A stretch of DNA of 64,000 bases from Pteria penguin. Lineage: Eukaryota > Mollusca > Bivalvia > Pterioida > Pteriidae. Position 1 is the first letter of the stretch. Each line of letters starts with the position of its first letter. Below, piece after piece: positions 25,324 to 39,047 of the stretch. Location of the stretch: contig CM068583.1 in NCBI GenBank assembly GCA_035048485.1, positions 48,241,790 to 48,305,789 of the forward strand, read 5' to 3'. The notes beneath the pieces are model-generated. The model was given only the letters and a program-made list of their open reading frames with translations. It did not search any database and was not told where the DNA came from. A program made the position numbers and the translations under genes.

Positions 25324-26730
25324 AAACAAAACAAACGAAAAGGTAAAAAACAAAACATGATGAAAGACTTTGTTATGGTTGCATAGATTATTGTGAAGTA
25401 GATTGATTTATAGCATGAAGGTTGTCATGATACAAGTAATAAATCTGTGGTTTTAAGTTTCTCAGTATTCCTTAAAAACTACAGTTGGTCGATTTTAAAA
25501 ACACATTATGTTAAGAAACTCGAGCGATGGATATGCTCATGTAATAAACCAGGCTTTAAAAAGATTTTAAATTAAATTGTGTGAATTGATATAATACAAT
25601 GTGAAAACTACAATTTTAAACTAATCATTTAATAATTAAAAGAAGACATATCGAATATATTTCACTATGGAATTTAAAAAAAAAATAATAATGAAAACAA
25701 ACAAACCAACAAAATGATAATAATAACAATAATAAGAACAAAATTCTGTCGACGATTGACAAACATCTCGATAATACCCTTGATGAAAACGTCCGGCGAT
25801 GTTTTAACTTGGTGAAGAATAGAAATGGTGTCATATTAATTATATGCCGGTCAGAGACAGTCTATATATGTTGGTCGATGGAATTAAATCAGATAATTGG
25901 ATACTTGAAAGAGCTCACGATTTGATCCCCCATTGTTCTTTTGAATGTTGCGTTCATGTGTACTTGAAACCCTCTACAGCTGGTATTTAATTGATCTTTC
26001 AATACAAGTTCAACTTCTACATTATTGCCCTCTAATTTTTATATTATTATTGCGTAATACAGGCATCTTGACAGAAATGCAAATGATGCAAGACTCTACA
26101 GGTGTGAAAGTTGGAATGTGAGGAGATTTGTAGTGTGCATTTTTATACAGAATGTATCTGAACAGAAGTAGATGTTACAAACTAGTTCTGAACATTAAAA
26201 CATATGTTTTGAACTTCGATAGTCCTCACAATTTAAAACCAGTTTAATAATTTCATACCAAATTACAGAACGATATGAAATTGAACTTCACCACACGCAA
26301 CTAGTGATGATTTAAAACTCGTGTGAAACTCGGAAATAATTGACGTATATTGTATCAAATTGTCGACAATAGAATGTTTATCTGCAAGAGAAATACTACA
26401 TGATAATATTTAATATAAAAAATATGAAAAATATGGGTTTGGTTTTAAAAAGCAAAGAAAAACAACTCCACACGTAAATAGCGTCGAAATTTACTGCTTG
26501 TATCTGATGTAAACTTTTATATTAAGATAAATGAAGTGAACACTTCTTATTCTCCGTCTAGTGCGTTGCTTTAGTTTCCAGTCTCGGAAGTTTGTGTATA
26601 TTTTGGTATGGGCTCGATGCATTGTAAATTTGAAATATTGGACTGTAATTTTAGATCAAGGTCAATGTAACATTTATGAAAATCGAAAAGAATAATAACA
26701 AGCCTGACATAAAGTACTGGTATGTGACAC
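25322..26730. other. Intergenic, no recognisable gene
   Basis: AT-rich with A-rich stretches; no motif seen. Confidence 0.6.
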
Positions 26731-29494
26731 AAACTGCCATAGGACAACAAAGTAGCCTGTCATATTCAAAACGAAACAAACTGTCATAGGACCACAAAGT
26801 AGCCTGTCATATTCAAAACGAAACAAACTGTCATAGGACCACAAAGTAGCCTGTCATATTCATAACGAAACAAACTGTCATAGGACCACAAAGTAGCCTG
26901 GCATATTTAAAACGAGATAAACTGTCATAGGACCACAAAGTAGACTGTCATATTCAAAACGAGATAAACTGTCATATGACCACAAAGTAGCCTGTCATAT
27001 TCAAAACGAGACACACTGTCATAGGACCACAAAGTAGCCTGGCATTTTTAAAACGAAACACACTGTCATAAGACCACAAAGTAGCCTGTCATATTCAAAA
27101 CGAGACACACTGTCATAGGACCACAAAGTAGCCTGGCATATTTAAAACGAGACACACTGTCATAAGACCACAAAATAGCCTGTCATATCCAAAACTGAAA
27201 CAACTGTCATAGAACCACAAAGTATCCTGTTATATTCAAAACGAAGCACACTGTCATATTACCACAAAGTAGCCTGTCATATTCAAAACGAGATAAACTG
27301 TCATAGGACCACAAAGTAGCCTCGCATATGCAAAACGAGACACACTGTCTTAGAACCACAAAATCGCCTGTCATATTCAAAACGAAACAAACTGTCATAG
27401 GACCACAAGTTAGCCTGTTATATTCAACACGAAACAAACTGTCATATGACCACAAAGTAGCCTGTCATATTCAAAACGAAACAAACTGTCATAGGACCAC
27501 AACGTAGCCTGTCGTATTCAAAACGAGATAAACTGTCACAGAACCACAAAGTAGCCTATCATATTCAAACCGAGATAAACTGTCACAGGACCACAAAGTA
27601 GCCTCGCATATGCGAAACGAGACACAACGCATAGTACCACAAAGTAGCCTGTCATATTCAAAACGAAACAAGCTGTCATAGGATCACAAAGTAGCCTGTC
27701 ATATTCAAAACGAAACAAACTGTCATAGGACCACAAAGTAGCCTGGCATATTAAACAAAATTAAACTGTCATGGGACCACAAAGTAGCCTTACATATTCA
27801 AAAAAAGATAAACTGCTCTAGGACCACAAAGTAGCCTGTCATATTCAAAACGAGATAACCTGCCATAGGACCACAAAGTAGCCTGTCATATTCGAAACGA
27901 GACACACTGTCATAGTACCATAAAGTGACCTGTCATATTCAAAACGAAACAAACTGTCATACGATCACAAAGTAGCCTGTCATATTCAAAACGAGACACA
28001 CTGTCATAGGACCACAAAGTAGCATGTCATATTCAAAACGAGATGAACTGTCATAGGACCACAAAGTAGCCTGTCATATTCAAAACAAGACAAACTGTCA
28101 TAGGACGTTAAAGTAGCCTGTCATATTCAAAATGACAAATACTGTGAAATGATCACAAAGTAGCCTGTCTTATTCTAACCGAGACAAAATATCATATGAC
28201 CATAAAGTAGAATGTCATATTCAAAACGAGATAAACTGTCATAGGACCACAAAGTAGCCTGTCATACTCAGATCGAGACAAACTGTCATAGGACCACAAA
28301 GCAACCTGGCATATTCAACACGACATAAACTGTCATAGGACCACAAAGTAGCCTGTCATATTCAAAACGAGACACACTGTCATAGGACCACAAAGTAGAC
28401 TGTCATATTCAAAACGAGACACACTGTCATAGGACCACAAAGTAGCCTGTCATATTCAAAACGAGACACACCGTCATAGGACCACAAAGTAGCATGTCAT
28501 ACTCAAAACGAGACACACTGTCATAGGACCACAAAATAGCCTGTCATATTCAAAATGAGACACACTGTCATAGGACCACAAAGTAGCCTGTTATATTCAA
28601 AACAAGACAAACTGTCACAGGACCACAAAGTAGCCTGTCATATTCAAAATGAGATGAACTATCAGAGGACCAAAAAATAGCCTGTCATATTCAAAACAAG
28701 ATAAACTGTTCTAGGACCACAAAGTAGCCTGTCATATTCAAAACAAGACAAACTGTCATAGGACGTTAAAGTAGCCTGTCATATTCAAAATGACAAATAC
28801 TGTGAAATGATCACAAAGTAGCCTGTCTTATTCTAACCGAGACAAAATATCATATGACCATAAAGTAGAATGTCATATTCAAAACGAGATAAACTGTCAT
28901 AGGACCACAAAGTAGCCTGTCATACTCAGATCGAGACAAACTGTCATAGGACCACAAAGCAACCTGGCATATTCAACACGACATAAACTGTCACAGGACC
29001 ACAAAGTAGCCTGTCATATTCAAAACGAGACACACTGTCATAGGACCACAAAGTAGACTGTCATATTCAAAACGAGACACACTGTCATAGGACCACAAAG
29101 TAGCCTGTCATATTCAAAACGAGACACACCGTCATAGGACCACAATGTAGCATGTCATACTCAAAACGAGACACACTGTCATAGGACCACAAAATAGCCT
29201 GTCATATTCAAAATGAGACACACTGTCATAGGACCACAAAGTAGCCTGTTATATTCAAAGCAAGACAAACTGTCACAGGACCACAAAGTAGCCTGTCATA
29301 TTCAAAATGAGATGAACTATCAGAGGACCAAAAAATAGCCTGTCATATTTAAAACAAGATAAACTGTTCTAGGACCACAAAGTAGCCTGTCATATTCAAA
29401 ACGAGATAAACTGTCATAGGACCACAAACTAGCCTGTCTTTCTCAAAACGAGACAAAATGCCATAGTACCACAAAGTAGCAAGTCATAATCAAA
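26731..29494. repeat. 47-bp satellite, about 59 units, with a 14-unit higher-order duplication
   Basis: The consensus runs ACTGTCATAGGACCACAAAG, TAGCCTGTCATATTC, AAAACGAGACAC and recurs every 47 bp with moderate divergence. A 658-bp block (14 units), 28081-28738, is repeated almost exactly at 28739-29396, sharing rare variants such as GGACGTTAAAG, TCTTATTCTAACCGAG and CTCAGATCGAG. Minus-strand ORFs inside the array (for example 27207-27455 and 27536-27736) are by-products. I do not recognise the family. Confidence 0.95.
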
Positions 29495-30009
29495 TATACC
29501 CACATAGGGTGAATTAGTATATTTACCTAGTACAAGTTTCTACATTGAAGTATAGATTATACATTTATTCGTCTATGAGAAATGAGGTGGGTGATGCAGT
29601 AATCAGTCATGCGAAGGGGATTACGAGTGTCAGTAGAATATTCAAATTGAATGCTTATACCCATCAGTAATTACGCATACTCCATCACTTTACCGGTATG
29701 AACACGTCATAAAGCTTTCTCTTTGCCTCCAAGCTTCACCAGATGTACTAACTCTAAAGCTGTACAACGTGTGATATGATGAAAAGACTTAGCGGTTAGC
29801 TAATTTGGTGTGTGAATAAAAATATTTGATATGAAGGATGGTATTTATTATGATTACTTTATCAAATAATATATAGCTAAAAGCTTTCCCTTGTAGTCTG
29901 CATGGTGTCATGAATTCACACGTTTGGTTTTCAAATACATTTGACATTTGATAGATAACATGTAGACATGGGATTGCAGTTCGTATACTGTCCTGTATGT
30001 GATCACGTA

Positions 30010-30188
30010 CAGGGGCGGATCCAGAATTTTGTGTTGGGGGGGGGGGGGCGAAGTTAGGCGAGGGATCTGTGGACCGTCTAGGTCCTCAGCAGATCCAGGG
30101 CGGAGCCCTGGTGGGGGGACCAGGGGGGGGGGGGGCGAAGCCCCTCGGAAGTTCACGCAATTTGGCAATTTTGGGGCCTAAAAATTGT
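30010..30188 (+). mobile_element. hAT-type MITE end, CAGGGGCGGATCCAG
   Basis: CAGGGGCGGATCCAGAATTT followed by poly-G and CGAAG matches a widespread animal hAT-type MITE terminus. The matching other end is not nearby unless the 31423-31437 terminus belongs to the same element (TIRs 12 of 15 identical). The flanking 8-mers do not agree. Confidence 0.5.
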
Positions 30189-30426
30189 ACATTGTCACTT
30201 CAACTGACCGCAGCTGCTGTGTAAACGAAGCTTTTTATGATCTTATTCATGTCTTGTTCATACCTTATTATTATTCTTGATGTACATGTGGCGGAATTGT
30301 CATACACCTGAGTCAGATCTGATTTTCTAGTAAATATTTATCAGCTGTATCGCAAAGTTCATCATCATTACTTTTAGTAGACAGAACCGAAGCATTAATA
30401 TCAACTAGAACAGTCCTAATGGTACT

Positions 30427-30671
30427 AATACCCCCCGCGGCAACATTTCTCTGTGTGCTCAAATTGAATGTGAACAGATTTTAGCTAAGTGATCATAAAC
30501 TATCATATAAGCTTATCATAAACTAATATTAAAATTTGACTTGAATAGATTGAATGGATACTGAGAACTGCTTCGGACAAGCTTGCGTCTACATACCGAC
30601 AGACGGACGGACAGATGGACAAGATGATCCCACTATAACCCCCCCCCCTTAACTTTGTTGCGGGGGTATAA
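30427..30671. mobile_element. Short inverted-repeat element with GACGGACGGACAGATGGAC
   Basis: ATACCCCCCGCGGCAACA at the left and TTTGTTGCGGGGGTATA at the right are imperfect inverted repeats about 245 bp apart. The right part has GACGGACGGACAGATGGACA then AGATGATCCCACTATAACC, which I recall as a common bivalve repeat. It lies between the two hAT-type ends. Confidence 0.5.
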
Positions 30672-31008
30672 CTATACGAAGTACAAGTGCTTCTTGTAGT
30701 AACGAATAAAAAGTCAAAGGATGATAATTTGAACGTTTTATCAGCAATGATAGATTAATTGTCAATCAGCCATTGGATCAAGTAGAAGCATCTTCCTGAT
30801 AGGAAAAGAAATTAAGTCACATTTGAGTATACAATAATCAACATCTACGGCTTTTTCGACCACTTCCTGCCGCCCCCCCCCCCCCCCTTTCCCCCGAATT
30901 GCAATTAACTGCAATTTTCGACTCACTGTATATAAATGTCATGCTCATTACTAAATTAATAGATCAACTCCAAGCGCTTAGAATCTAAGATATTAGATAC
31001 GTCACTGA

Positions 31009-31082
31009 TAGATGACACATGTTCTGCAATGGTTATACAACGAGATAGATGACACATGTTTTGTAATGGTTATACAGCGTGA
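31009..31082. repeat. 37-bp tandem duplication
   Basis: TAGATGACACATGTTCTGCA begins two copies 37 bp apart that differ at a few positions. Confidence 0.85.
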
Positions 31083-31389
31083 TAAAAATAAACACGTGTT
31101 TACAAATCTACAGTAATAGTATACATATTAATGGGATACAATTCATTTTACAATTTTTGTAATTTATTGTAACTTTACCTTCTTTTTTGGTTGAAGAAAA
31201 AGTTTAGTCGACCGTTTGGACTGCGACATTGTAATGTTGATAAGATTTAAATTACTTTAAATAGGCTGAGTGAGCAGTATACCGGATTGTACTAAGGCAA
31301 TGTAAAGATTGAAATATTCTTGGAATAGAAAATTCCGGAGAAGTCGAGCAGACGTTATCGGATAACTCTCTCTCCTTTTTTTTTTTTTT

Positions 31390-31437
31390 AGGGGGGGGGG
31401 GGCGAACGTCCCCTCTCCCCCTCTGAATCCGCCACTG
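31390..31437 (-). mobile_element. hAT-type MITE end, CAGTGGCGGATTCAG on the minus strand
   Basis: CTGAATCCGCCACTG at 31423-31437 preceded by C-rich sequence, CGAACG and poly-G. The minus-strand ORF at 31252-31452 begins with the HQWRIQRGRG peptide that such ends often encode by chance. Either a second truncated copy or the right end of the 30010 element. Confidence 0.45.
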
Positions 31438-32342
31438 ATGTATAATTATCATATATGCAATGAATAACCAGGTAATTGACAGTTAATGCAACTTTAAAGA
31501 GCTATGGCCAAGGATTAAGATTTTGAAATGCAGATCCAACTTAAAAGTCAAGTTCAAGTAAATAAAAATGTGATACGAATGAAATGTTGGATATGGTTGA
31601 AAAGTTACGTTTAATGTTAAAGTTGTCCACAGTCAATGGACAGACAGACAGGACAAAAACAATGTATCGCCGAGTTATCGCCCTGGGAGCATTAAAAGAG
31701 GATATTGTATATCTTCACATTGAACTGACTTTGATCCACGTGTTAATGGTCACAGACAGTTTAAATGAATCTAATATAAGGAAAAAGTTCTTCACACCGG
31801 TTACACAACAGTTGTTATGTAAGAAGAGAAATTTGACGATAGTTAGCCATTGATTGTACAATTGTTGCTAAAATGCCATTAGCAAACAGCTTCTCATTTA
31901 GGACCAGTGCTCCATGGGGTAACATAGGATTTTCTATTCATTAAGATACTAAAAGCAATCCTAGTCTCTAAAATTAACTAAATGCCTTAAAATACATATC
32001 AGACACTTAAATAGGATTTATCCCTTCCATATAACGTCAAGATATTCTCCTTTCAGTATCACACGTCAATCTAATGACTGTTTCTATAATCATCCAATGA
32101 CATACAGACTTTCGTTAAGCAAATCCAGAAATTAAGCATACCTACCTGATTTCTTTAAAATTAGATTATATAAGAATAAATGTAAACCTACATGTTTCGG
32201 AACCCGAAACCCTACATGCGAATTTGTTGAGATGTGCATTTAAATTTTGGATATTGTAGTTATTCACAGGTAGTTCCAATACTACTTTCAGATAAATACA
32301 GAGAAAACCCAAAAGGCAATGTTTATATAATGTGTTTTGAAC

Positions 32343-32832
32343 CACAGGTGCTCGTTTTCATATAAACAACGGCTCCGCCCCTGTACATCCCTGTACGTCT
32401 CCGTCTCGTACTATAAAATAAGAAGGTAAGTAACTTCTAATCTCTCTTGGCCTCGCTTCGAGATTTAGGGGGCTTCAATATTTTGTTTTACGTCGATTAC
32501 ATTAAACTAGATGGTCTCCGACGCTTCGTATTGGTAAATCATGCTAGAAAAGACAAAGTTACATCACAATCAACCTACATTTACTTACGTACAGCGAGAA
32601 TCTTTGTTTACCTCCCTCCGTGAACGGAAGTAAAATTCAGTTTGAAAACATGCGCGAGATTTCGTTTTCTGAATGACACTGACGATACGTAAACAACCGG
32701 GACATCCGAAAAAAGTTGATTTTATTTTGATTTTGATTTAATTTATGTTTAAATTTAAATTTAAAGCAGTTTTCTAAAATTCATCCATTTTTTCAAATTT
32801 TCCCGAACTTTTTCAGAAAACGAGCACCTGTG
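32343..32832. mobile_element. 490-bp hAT-type MITE with perfect ends and 8-bp target duplication
   Basis: The ends are perfect 17-bp inverted repeats, CACAGGTGCTCGTTTTC at 32343-32359 and its complement at 32816-32832. They are flanked directly by the 8-bp direct repeat TTTTGAAC at 32335-32342 and 32833-32840. Eight-base duplications and CA...TG ends are typical of the hAT superfamily. The interior has no transposase ORF, so the element is non-autonomous. Confidence 0.85.
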
Positions 32833-33120
32833 TTTTGAACTGTTAACAGAATTGTACGATGCTGTTTATTCCGAATGTCCCTATCTATTACGTACACTCA
32901 TAAACGGATATGAGGCACTCCAGGTTAGCCTTCTTTAACTTTGTAAATCCCGACATTTTCAGCCACATACTCTCGTATCAGTAAAAACTTAAAGAACAAA
33001 ATATTTGGACTTGTATGAAACTTTTTTTTTCCTCTCGATAGCGTTACGGAGGTCATATGAATAAGGAATAATGGAACTAGCAGATTATAGAAAAATAGAA
33101 ATAAAAAGTTTGAATATTGT

Positions 33121-33143
33121 TGTTGTTATTATTATTATTATTA

Positions 33144-33189
<46 letters not shown>

Positions 33190-33190
33190 C
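33121..33190. repeat. (ATT)n microsatellite
   Basis: ATT repeats with two GTT interruptions. Confidence 0.95.
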
Positions 33191-36100
33191 ATTATTTTGT
33201 AAATGATTTGAAATATCTGAGAAGTTAAAATATTATTCTATTCCTTATAAATTCTCGACGTATTGCCGAAGTTGGATTTAATTGCTGGCTACATTAGAGA
33301 TCATTTATAATGTTGACCTTCTTTTCGTCCCGTAAGAGATACATTACCAAGAGATTACATCACGGGGTTGAAACTACATGTATGTTAGAGCCACAATATT
33401 TAGAAAACTTAATAATGAAAACTATTAAATATATTAGAAATATTAAATAACAAATTCTAAAATCATCCAAAATGGAATACCAAACCTTATTTGGCTACGA
33501 TGATTTGAAAGATGTATAAAGCATATAAAATCATTGGGAAGTGGAGCGGCACTGAGATTTTTTTAAAATGCTGAGCAAACTCCTACATATAGAACAAATC
33601 TGTTTTAATTCTATGTATACACATATAAAGTTTATATGATTCACTATTCGATTTTGAGGTACATGTAACTATGATATATGTCAACACATGGTGGCTAAAA
33701 ACAGACTCTGTAATAAAAGAATGAATTTGTGCCCTTCACCATAGGATCGATTAATCGATTTTATGTCATGAAAATTCATTAAAAAGGGATTCCTCGGTCT
33801 TATTTTCTCTGATCATGTAACTCTGCTTTTTCTCCTCGTCAATATTGTATGAATTTGATCGTCACTAAACAATCCTTATTCGATTTTCAGTGTCGATTTA
33901 TAAAATATGTTCTCAACAAAAATCGATGGTTTTACTTTTATTCTTTACTAATATCAATGGGCCGCCAATGGATCACATTGCTGCTAGGAAACAAAGACAA
34001 GCGACATACTGAATGAGTGTATTGCACATGCCTTGTAGGCGAAAATGTGCTAATCCATATAACTGGTCAATGCCTTGTACCTAAAACGTTGTATACCAAG
34101 TAAACAGTTTCAGGCAGCCTTTTATTGACAACTATGGTAATCTGAAAACATTTTATGATTATGTTTCAACGTAATTGCTTCATTAATATTTAAAGAAAGA
34201 AATACAACAGTAGCGCCGTGACGCTGAGCCCTTTTATGGTTTTTCATGCATTAAACATTTACTTAAATGGCAAAATATTACGAGTTGATTAACTAGATAT
34301 GCTGGTTTCTACAAAGTAATGGTAATCTGTTTCCGGAAAAATTTAAGTCACGGAATCGGCTATACATTTTACCTCTCCATTTTATCCCGGTTCCGGAAAT
34401 AGGGGCGTACAACAAAAAGTTTATCAGTTGATATGACGCGGTATCAGTTATGAACTGGCTCAGTCTGAGGCTTGATGTTGCTTCTAGTGATTTAAGTCCT
34501 AGGAGATACAAAGGCTTTCACTTGGGATTATTAGTGAAGCAGTCATACAAGGTTAGTTCGTTTCCTTCTGTATTCTAAATTACTACAGTATGCTTTTCAT
34601 TTTCGTGTTGTATAATATCAAAATATTTTTACTCTGTCAGAAAATGCATAAACTCTTCCATCTCGTCCTTTTTCTTTTGTTGAAATACCCTGAACAGTAT
34701 CATGAAAATTTATTTAGTATTTGGATATTTTTCAGTTCCATCATTTTATATATTTCAATTATTTGTTCCGATTGCACTTATCTGAATACATTATTTTTGA
34801 GCTGCATGTATATATGTGTATCAACTATTACGTGCAGAATTGTTTCTTGATATAAACGTCCACGGAGAAAAATATTTTTTTATTTTATGAGATCTTTGTT
34901 TAAAACTATTTCGGCAGCAAATTTCTTTTGTCTCAGTTTACCTTGCGTTAGTTATGTTCTTATAAATTCAATTTACATGTATCCATTTGTGCTGACAATG
35001 TAATTGATGTTTATGTAATGTATGAAATTTGCTGACAGCTTCCGTGCATTTGTTTTCTTTTCAACCCACTAATTTCTAATTGACCATGTTTCTTTGATTA
35101 GCGACCAGAGCTGCTGAAATATATTCCAATTTTATGTGAAAATAACATGTATACTTCACTATTCTTGTATGTTTGCTTTCTAGTAAATGTTTACATTTAA
35201 TCGGATCGTAGATGGCGCTTTGGTCGATGTAAGTTTGTATTTTGAGTTTTATCATTGTGATTGACGCCAATATTTTGGTGCGGAGTACGATACTATCAAT
35301 GGTGATTTCAGATTCTGAATTACCAGAAGCCATTTGACTACAGGCACCGCTATATGCTCTGTATGTACTTCAAGATTGCAGACATGCGAAAATTTGTTCT
35401 TGTGAACATACTAGATACTCCGAGGAATCCGGAGACTGCTCTAACTATTTGTTTTGTCTATGAACTTAATAAAATCCATCTTCTGAATGAAAGCTAACAG
35501 AATAAAAAGATTGACAATAAAGACGATAACAAAATAAACGGTAAGAAGATAATTTTTGTCAAAGAAACAAACGTGAAAGTTAATTACATGTATATACATG
35601 TAAGTATCTATAATTCTTTTGATCTAAATATTTTGCTGCTTTCCAAGATGTTTAAATGTTCCAGGGAAATCTAAACGTTGTCCATAATTAACGATGTTAC
35701 AATAACATTGAATCATATGTAAATGTTAACAAAATACAAGAAAACATCAAATTGACATCCTTTCACTTATATATGTAATAATAATTGATCATATGATATC
35801 TGTAATATGGCTTTATAAGTGCACATTGGTTTAAACAGTATTTATTGTAGAAAATACACATAATAAATATGAAGATTATACATATGCATTATGATAGGGA
35901 TTGAGCAGCAAGCAAATAGCTTATGTAAAGCTCTCTCCCTTTGTACAATGGTATTATTATATAATCATATCAGGCCGACATTATAATAAAAATAGACATC
36001 AATATATTAATACATGTATATACATACAACTATACGTATAAACATGTACATATGCAGCCTCAGGAAGTGCACATTTTATTGACTTCAACATGAAGTAAAT

Positions 36101-36314
36101 GCAGTGTAGTCTGAGAACTAACATTGGTTGAGAATATACTCCGCATCCCGAGATCCTGTTTGTATTATAACGATCTCAGTCTACGCGGACCCCTTACACT
36201 TGAGAGAATGTTTAACATGCATATAACCAGTTCATATCCGCATTGTGTAGAATGTCATAATAACTTAATATTGCCGTAATATCAAATAAATGTACAGTAA
36301 TAATAACTGCGAAA
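33191..36314. other. Intergenic, no recognisable gene
   Basis: AT-rich. ORFs 34293-34511 (-), 34590-34850 (+) and 35076-35333 (-) lack recognisable domains. The last starts MASGNSESEITIDS and could be a first exon, but no convincing donor follows. Confidence 0.55.
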
Positions 36315-36421
36315 CCCCCCCCCCCCCCCCCTTCAATGATAAAATTAATAAAATAAAATAAAAAAGAAAATAATAAATAAATAAAATAATAATAATAAAA
36401 TAAAACTAAACTGAAAAAAAA
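36315..36421. repeat. Poly-C and A-rich low-complexity DNA
   Basis: Seventeen C in a row, then AAT/AAATA-type simple sequence. The minus ORFs here (36212-36439, 36345-36554) are low-complexity by-products. Confidence 0.9.
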
Positions 36422-37269
36422 ATCCCAAACAGAACACAATACGTTTAGAACAAAATATGATACAGGTCAGAAATGCAGCAAATGCTATGAAGTGAAATGA
36501 TCCCGTCGTTTGACTTTCGAAATCTTGGTTGATTGATGAAAACAATATATACATTTCTAATACTTGATATCTTTACATATACTCGACTGTTTGAGAAGAC
36601 TATACCGGGGAATTCATGAAACTTGTCTTAAACATTCATAAAAAAGGATCTGACTCTGTTATTGACATGAAATGTAAGTGTATGATTAACTTCATGATTT
36701 CTGTATTTGCCATTAGTTTAATATACTTTTCGGGTCCGGTAATCAAATTAAAATTAGTAACAAGATAGAAAACTTAATAAAACATTACATATAGCACAGC
36801 TAAAAGCGTTCTGTATTTAAATGCTTTCTCGCGATAATCGAATTTCACGATCGTGTTTCACAGAATCAATAACACTGCTTAAATATTCCTAAAATGATTT
36901 GTCCATAGTAGGATTTTAAGGATAAAATGAAATCTGTTTTCATGTTTTTAACTTTATAGTCTGTATATTGTAACTGAGAGGAATCGTAACGATCCCAATC
37001 GGAAAACTCAAATACGTATGAAGCTGTAGTGGACAGATGTTGAAAACTTAATTACTTTTCTGTCCCATGCTAACCACGGAAGCTCAAACCGGACCATATT
37101 CAAGGTACGTGTGGGGAATCCGACTCTTCTTGGACTAGACCTCAGTCATTCACAAGTTATTAACTCTTTACTTCTGTCGATGCTCATAGATAACAGGGTA
37201 AACTATTCTATTCCGATGGGGTTTTTTTATTTTAAACCTTATGCTTAGCCAAAAACACAACAAAACACC
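36422..37269. other. Intergenic, nothing recognised
   Basis: AT-rich flank of the 18-bp minisatellite with no ORF of note. Confidence 0.6.
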
Positions 37270-38840
37270 GAGCATCAGATTATCAGTGATCTAACACTGA
37301 CCATCAGATAAACATTGACCATCAGACTACCACTGACCATCCGAAAAACACTGATCGTCAGCTTTAAACTGATAAAAACCGATTATCATAATAATACTGA
37401 TCAACAGAGGTCATCAGGCTCAACATAACCCTAATAATCCGCCTTACATCGACCATCAGCTTTACACAGACAATCAGCCTAACATGGACGCTCAGCCTGA
37501 CACTGATCATCAGCTTAATATTGACCATCAGACTTACACCTACCTGTACCATCAGCCTTACACCTACCATCAGACTTACATCTACCATCTGCCTTACACC
37601 TACCATCAGCCTTACTCCGATCATCAGGCTAACAGATGCTATCAACCTTTCACCACAAATCAGCCTTACACCAACCATCAGACTTACACCAAACATTAAC
37701 CTTACACCAACCATCAGCCTTACACCAACCATCAGCCTTACTCCGATCAGCAGCCTTACTCCGATCATCAGGCTAACAGGTGCTGTCAACCTTTCACCAC
37801 AAATCAGCCTTACACCAACCATCAGACTTACACCAAACATTAACCTTACACCAACCATCAGCCTTACACCAACCATCAGCCTTACTCCGATCATCAGGCT
37901 AACAGGTGCTGTCAGCCTTTCACCACACATCAGCCTTACACCTACCACCAGCCTTACATCTACCATCAGCTTTACACCAACCATCAGCCTTACACCAACC
38001 ATCAGCTTTACGCTTACCGTCAGCCTTACACCCGCCATTTGCCTTACACCATACATCAGCCTTACACCAACTATCAGCCTTACGCCTACCATCAGACTTA
38101 CACCAAATATTAACCTTACACCAAACATTAATCTTACACCAACCATCAGCCTTACACCAAACATTAGCCTTACATCAACCATCAGCTTTACGCCTACCAT
38201 CAGCCTTACACCAACCATCAGCCTTACATCAACTATCCACCTCACACCAAACATTAACCTTACACCAAACATTAACCTTGCACCAACCATCAGCCTTACG
38301 CCTACCATCAGCCTTACACCCATCATTAGCCTAACACCAAACATTATCCTAACAACAAACATTATCCTAACAACAAACATCAACCTTACGCCTACCATCA
38401 GCCTTACTCCGATCATCAGTCTTACACCAACCATCAGCCTTACACCAACCATCAGCCTTACGCCTACCATCAGCCTTATATCAACTATCAGCCTTACGCC
38501 AACCATCAGCCTTACACCTACCATCAGCCTTACTCCGATCATCAGTCTCACACCAACCATCAGCCTTACATCAACCATCAACCTTACGCCTACCATCAGC
38601 CTTACACCAACCATCAGCCTTACACCTACCATCAGCCTTACTCCGATCATCAGTCTCACACCAACCATCAGCCTTACATCAACTATCAGCCTTACGCCTA
38701 CCATCAGCCTTACACCAACCATCAGCCCTACATCAACCATCAGCATTACACCAAACATCAGCTTAACATCGAACTTACACCAATCATCAACATAAAGACG
38801 ACCATCAGACTAGCATTGATCATTAGTCTTACATGTACAT
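37270..38840. repeat. 18-bp minisatellite block 1 (ACCATCAGCCTTACACCA)
   Basis: An 18-bp unit, exactly six codons, repeated with substitutions and few indels. Both strands stay open: a 424-codon + frame (37521-38795, TISLTP repeats) and a 464-codon minus frame (37364-38758, VRLMVG repeats), plus further frames. A longer segment containing TACTCCGATCATCAGGCTAA recurs at 37613, 37757 and 37883, offsets of 144 and 126 bp, both multiples of 18, so larger blocks have duplicated. Simultaneous openness of several frames argues against a protein. Confidence 0.93.
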
Positions 38841-39047
38841 TATCTATCACAACAGTCCCAATCATGATCGTAACATAGACGCCAAGACTTGCACCTCTCC
38901 TTACACCTTTTATCAGACTTGCCATCAGACAAACACCGAACATCAGTCTGATGAAAAGCTGATTATCACTCTAAAATCCGCATGCTGATTCAACATCGAC
39001 CATGAACCATACATCGTTCCTCATACTAACACTAGTCTTAACGAAAT

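Noticed and set aside
29908..30181. Pro-rich minus ORF and Gly-rich + ORF
   Set aside because: Both are readings of a hAT-type MITE end with poly-G tracts.
31584..31853. Peptide STVNGQTDRTKTM resembling the QTDGQTERTN motif of Ty3/Gypsy integrase
   Set aside because: The surrounding residues do not fit an integrase core and the match comes from a short CAGACAGACAGG repeat. Too little to call.
35076..35333. Possible first exon beginning MASGNSESEITIDS on the minus strand
   Set aside because: The start context is weak (C at -3), no convincing donor site was found, and the rest of the peptide is Ile/Lys/Tyr-rich as expected from AT-rich DNA.
37364..38795. Long ORFs of 424 (+) and 464 (-) codons
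   Set aside because: Both arise from an 18-bp repeat without stops. Several frames on both strands are open at once, and composition is fixed by the repeat.
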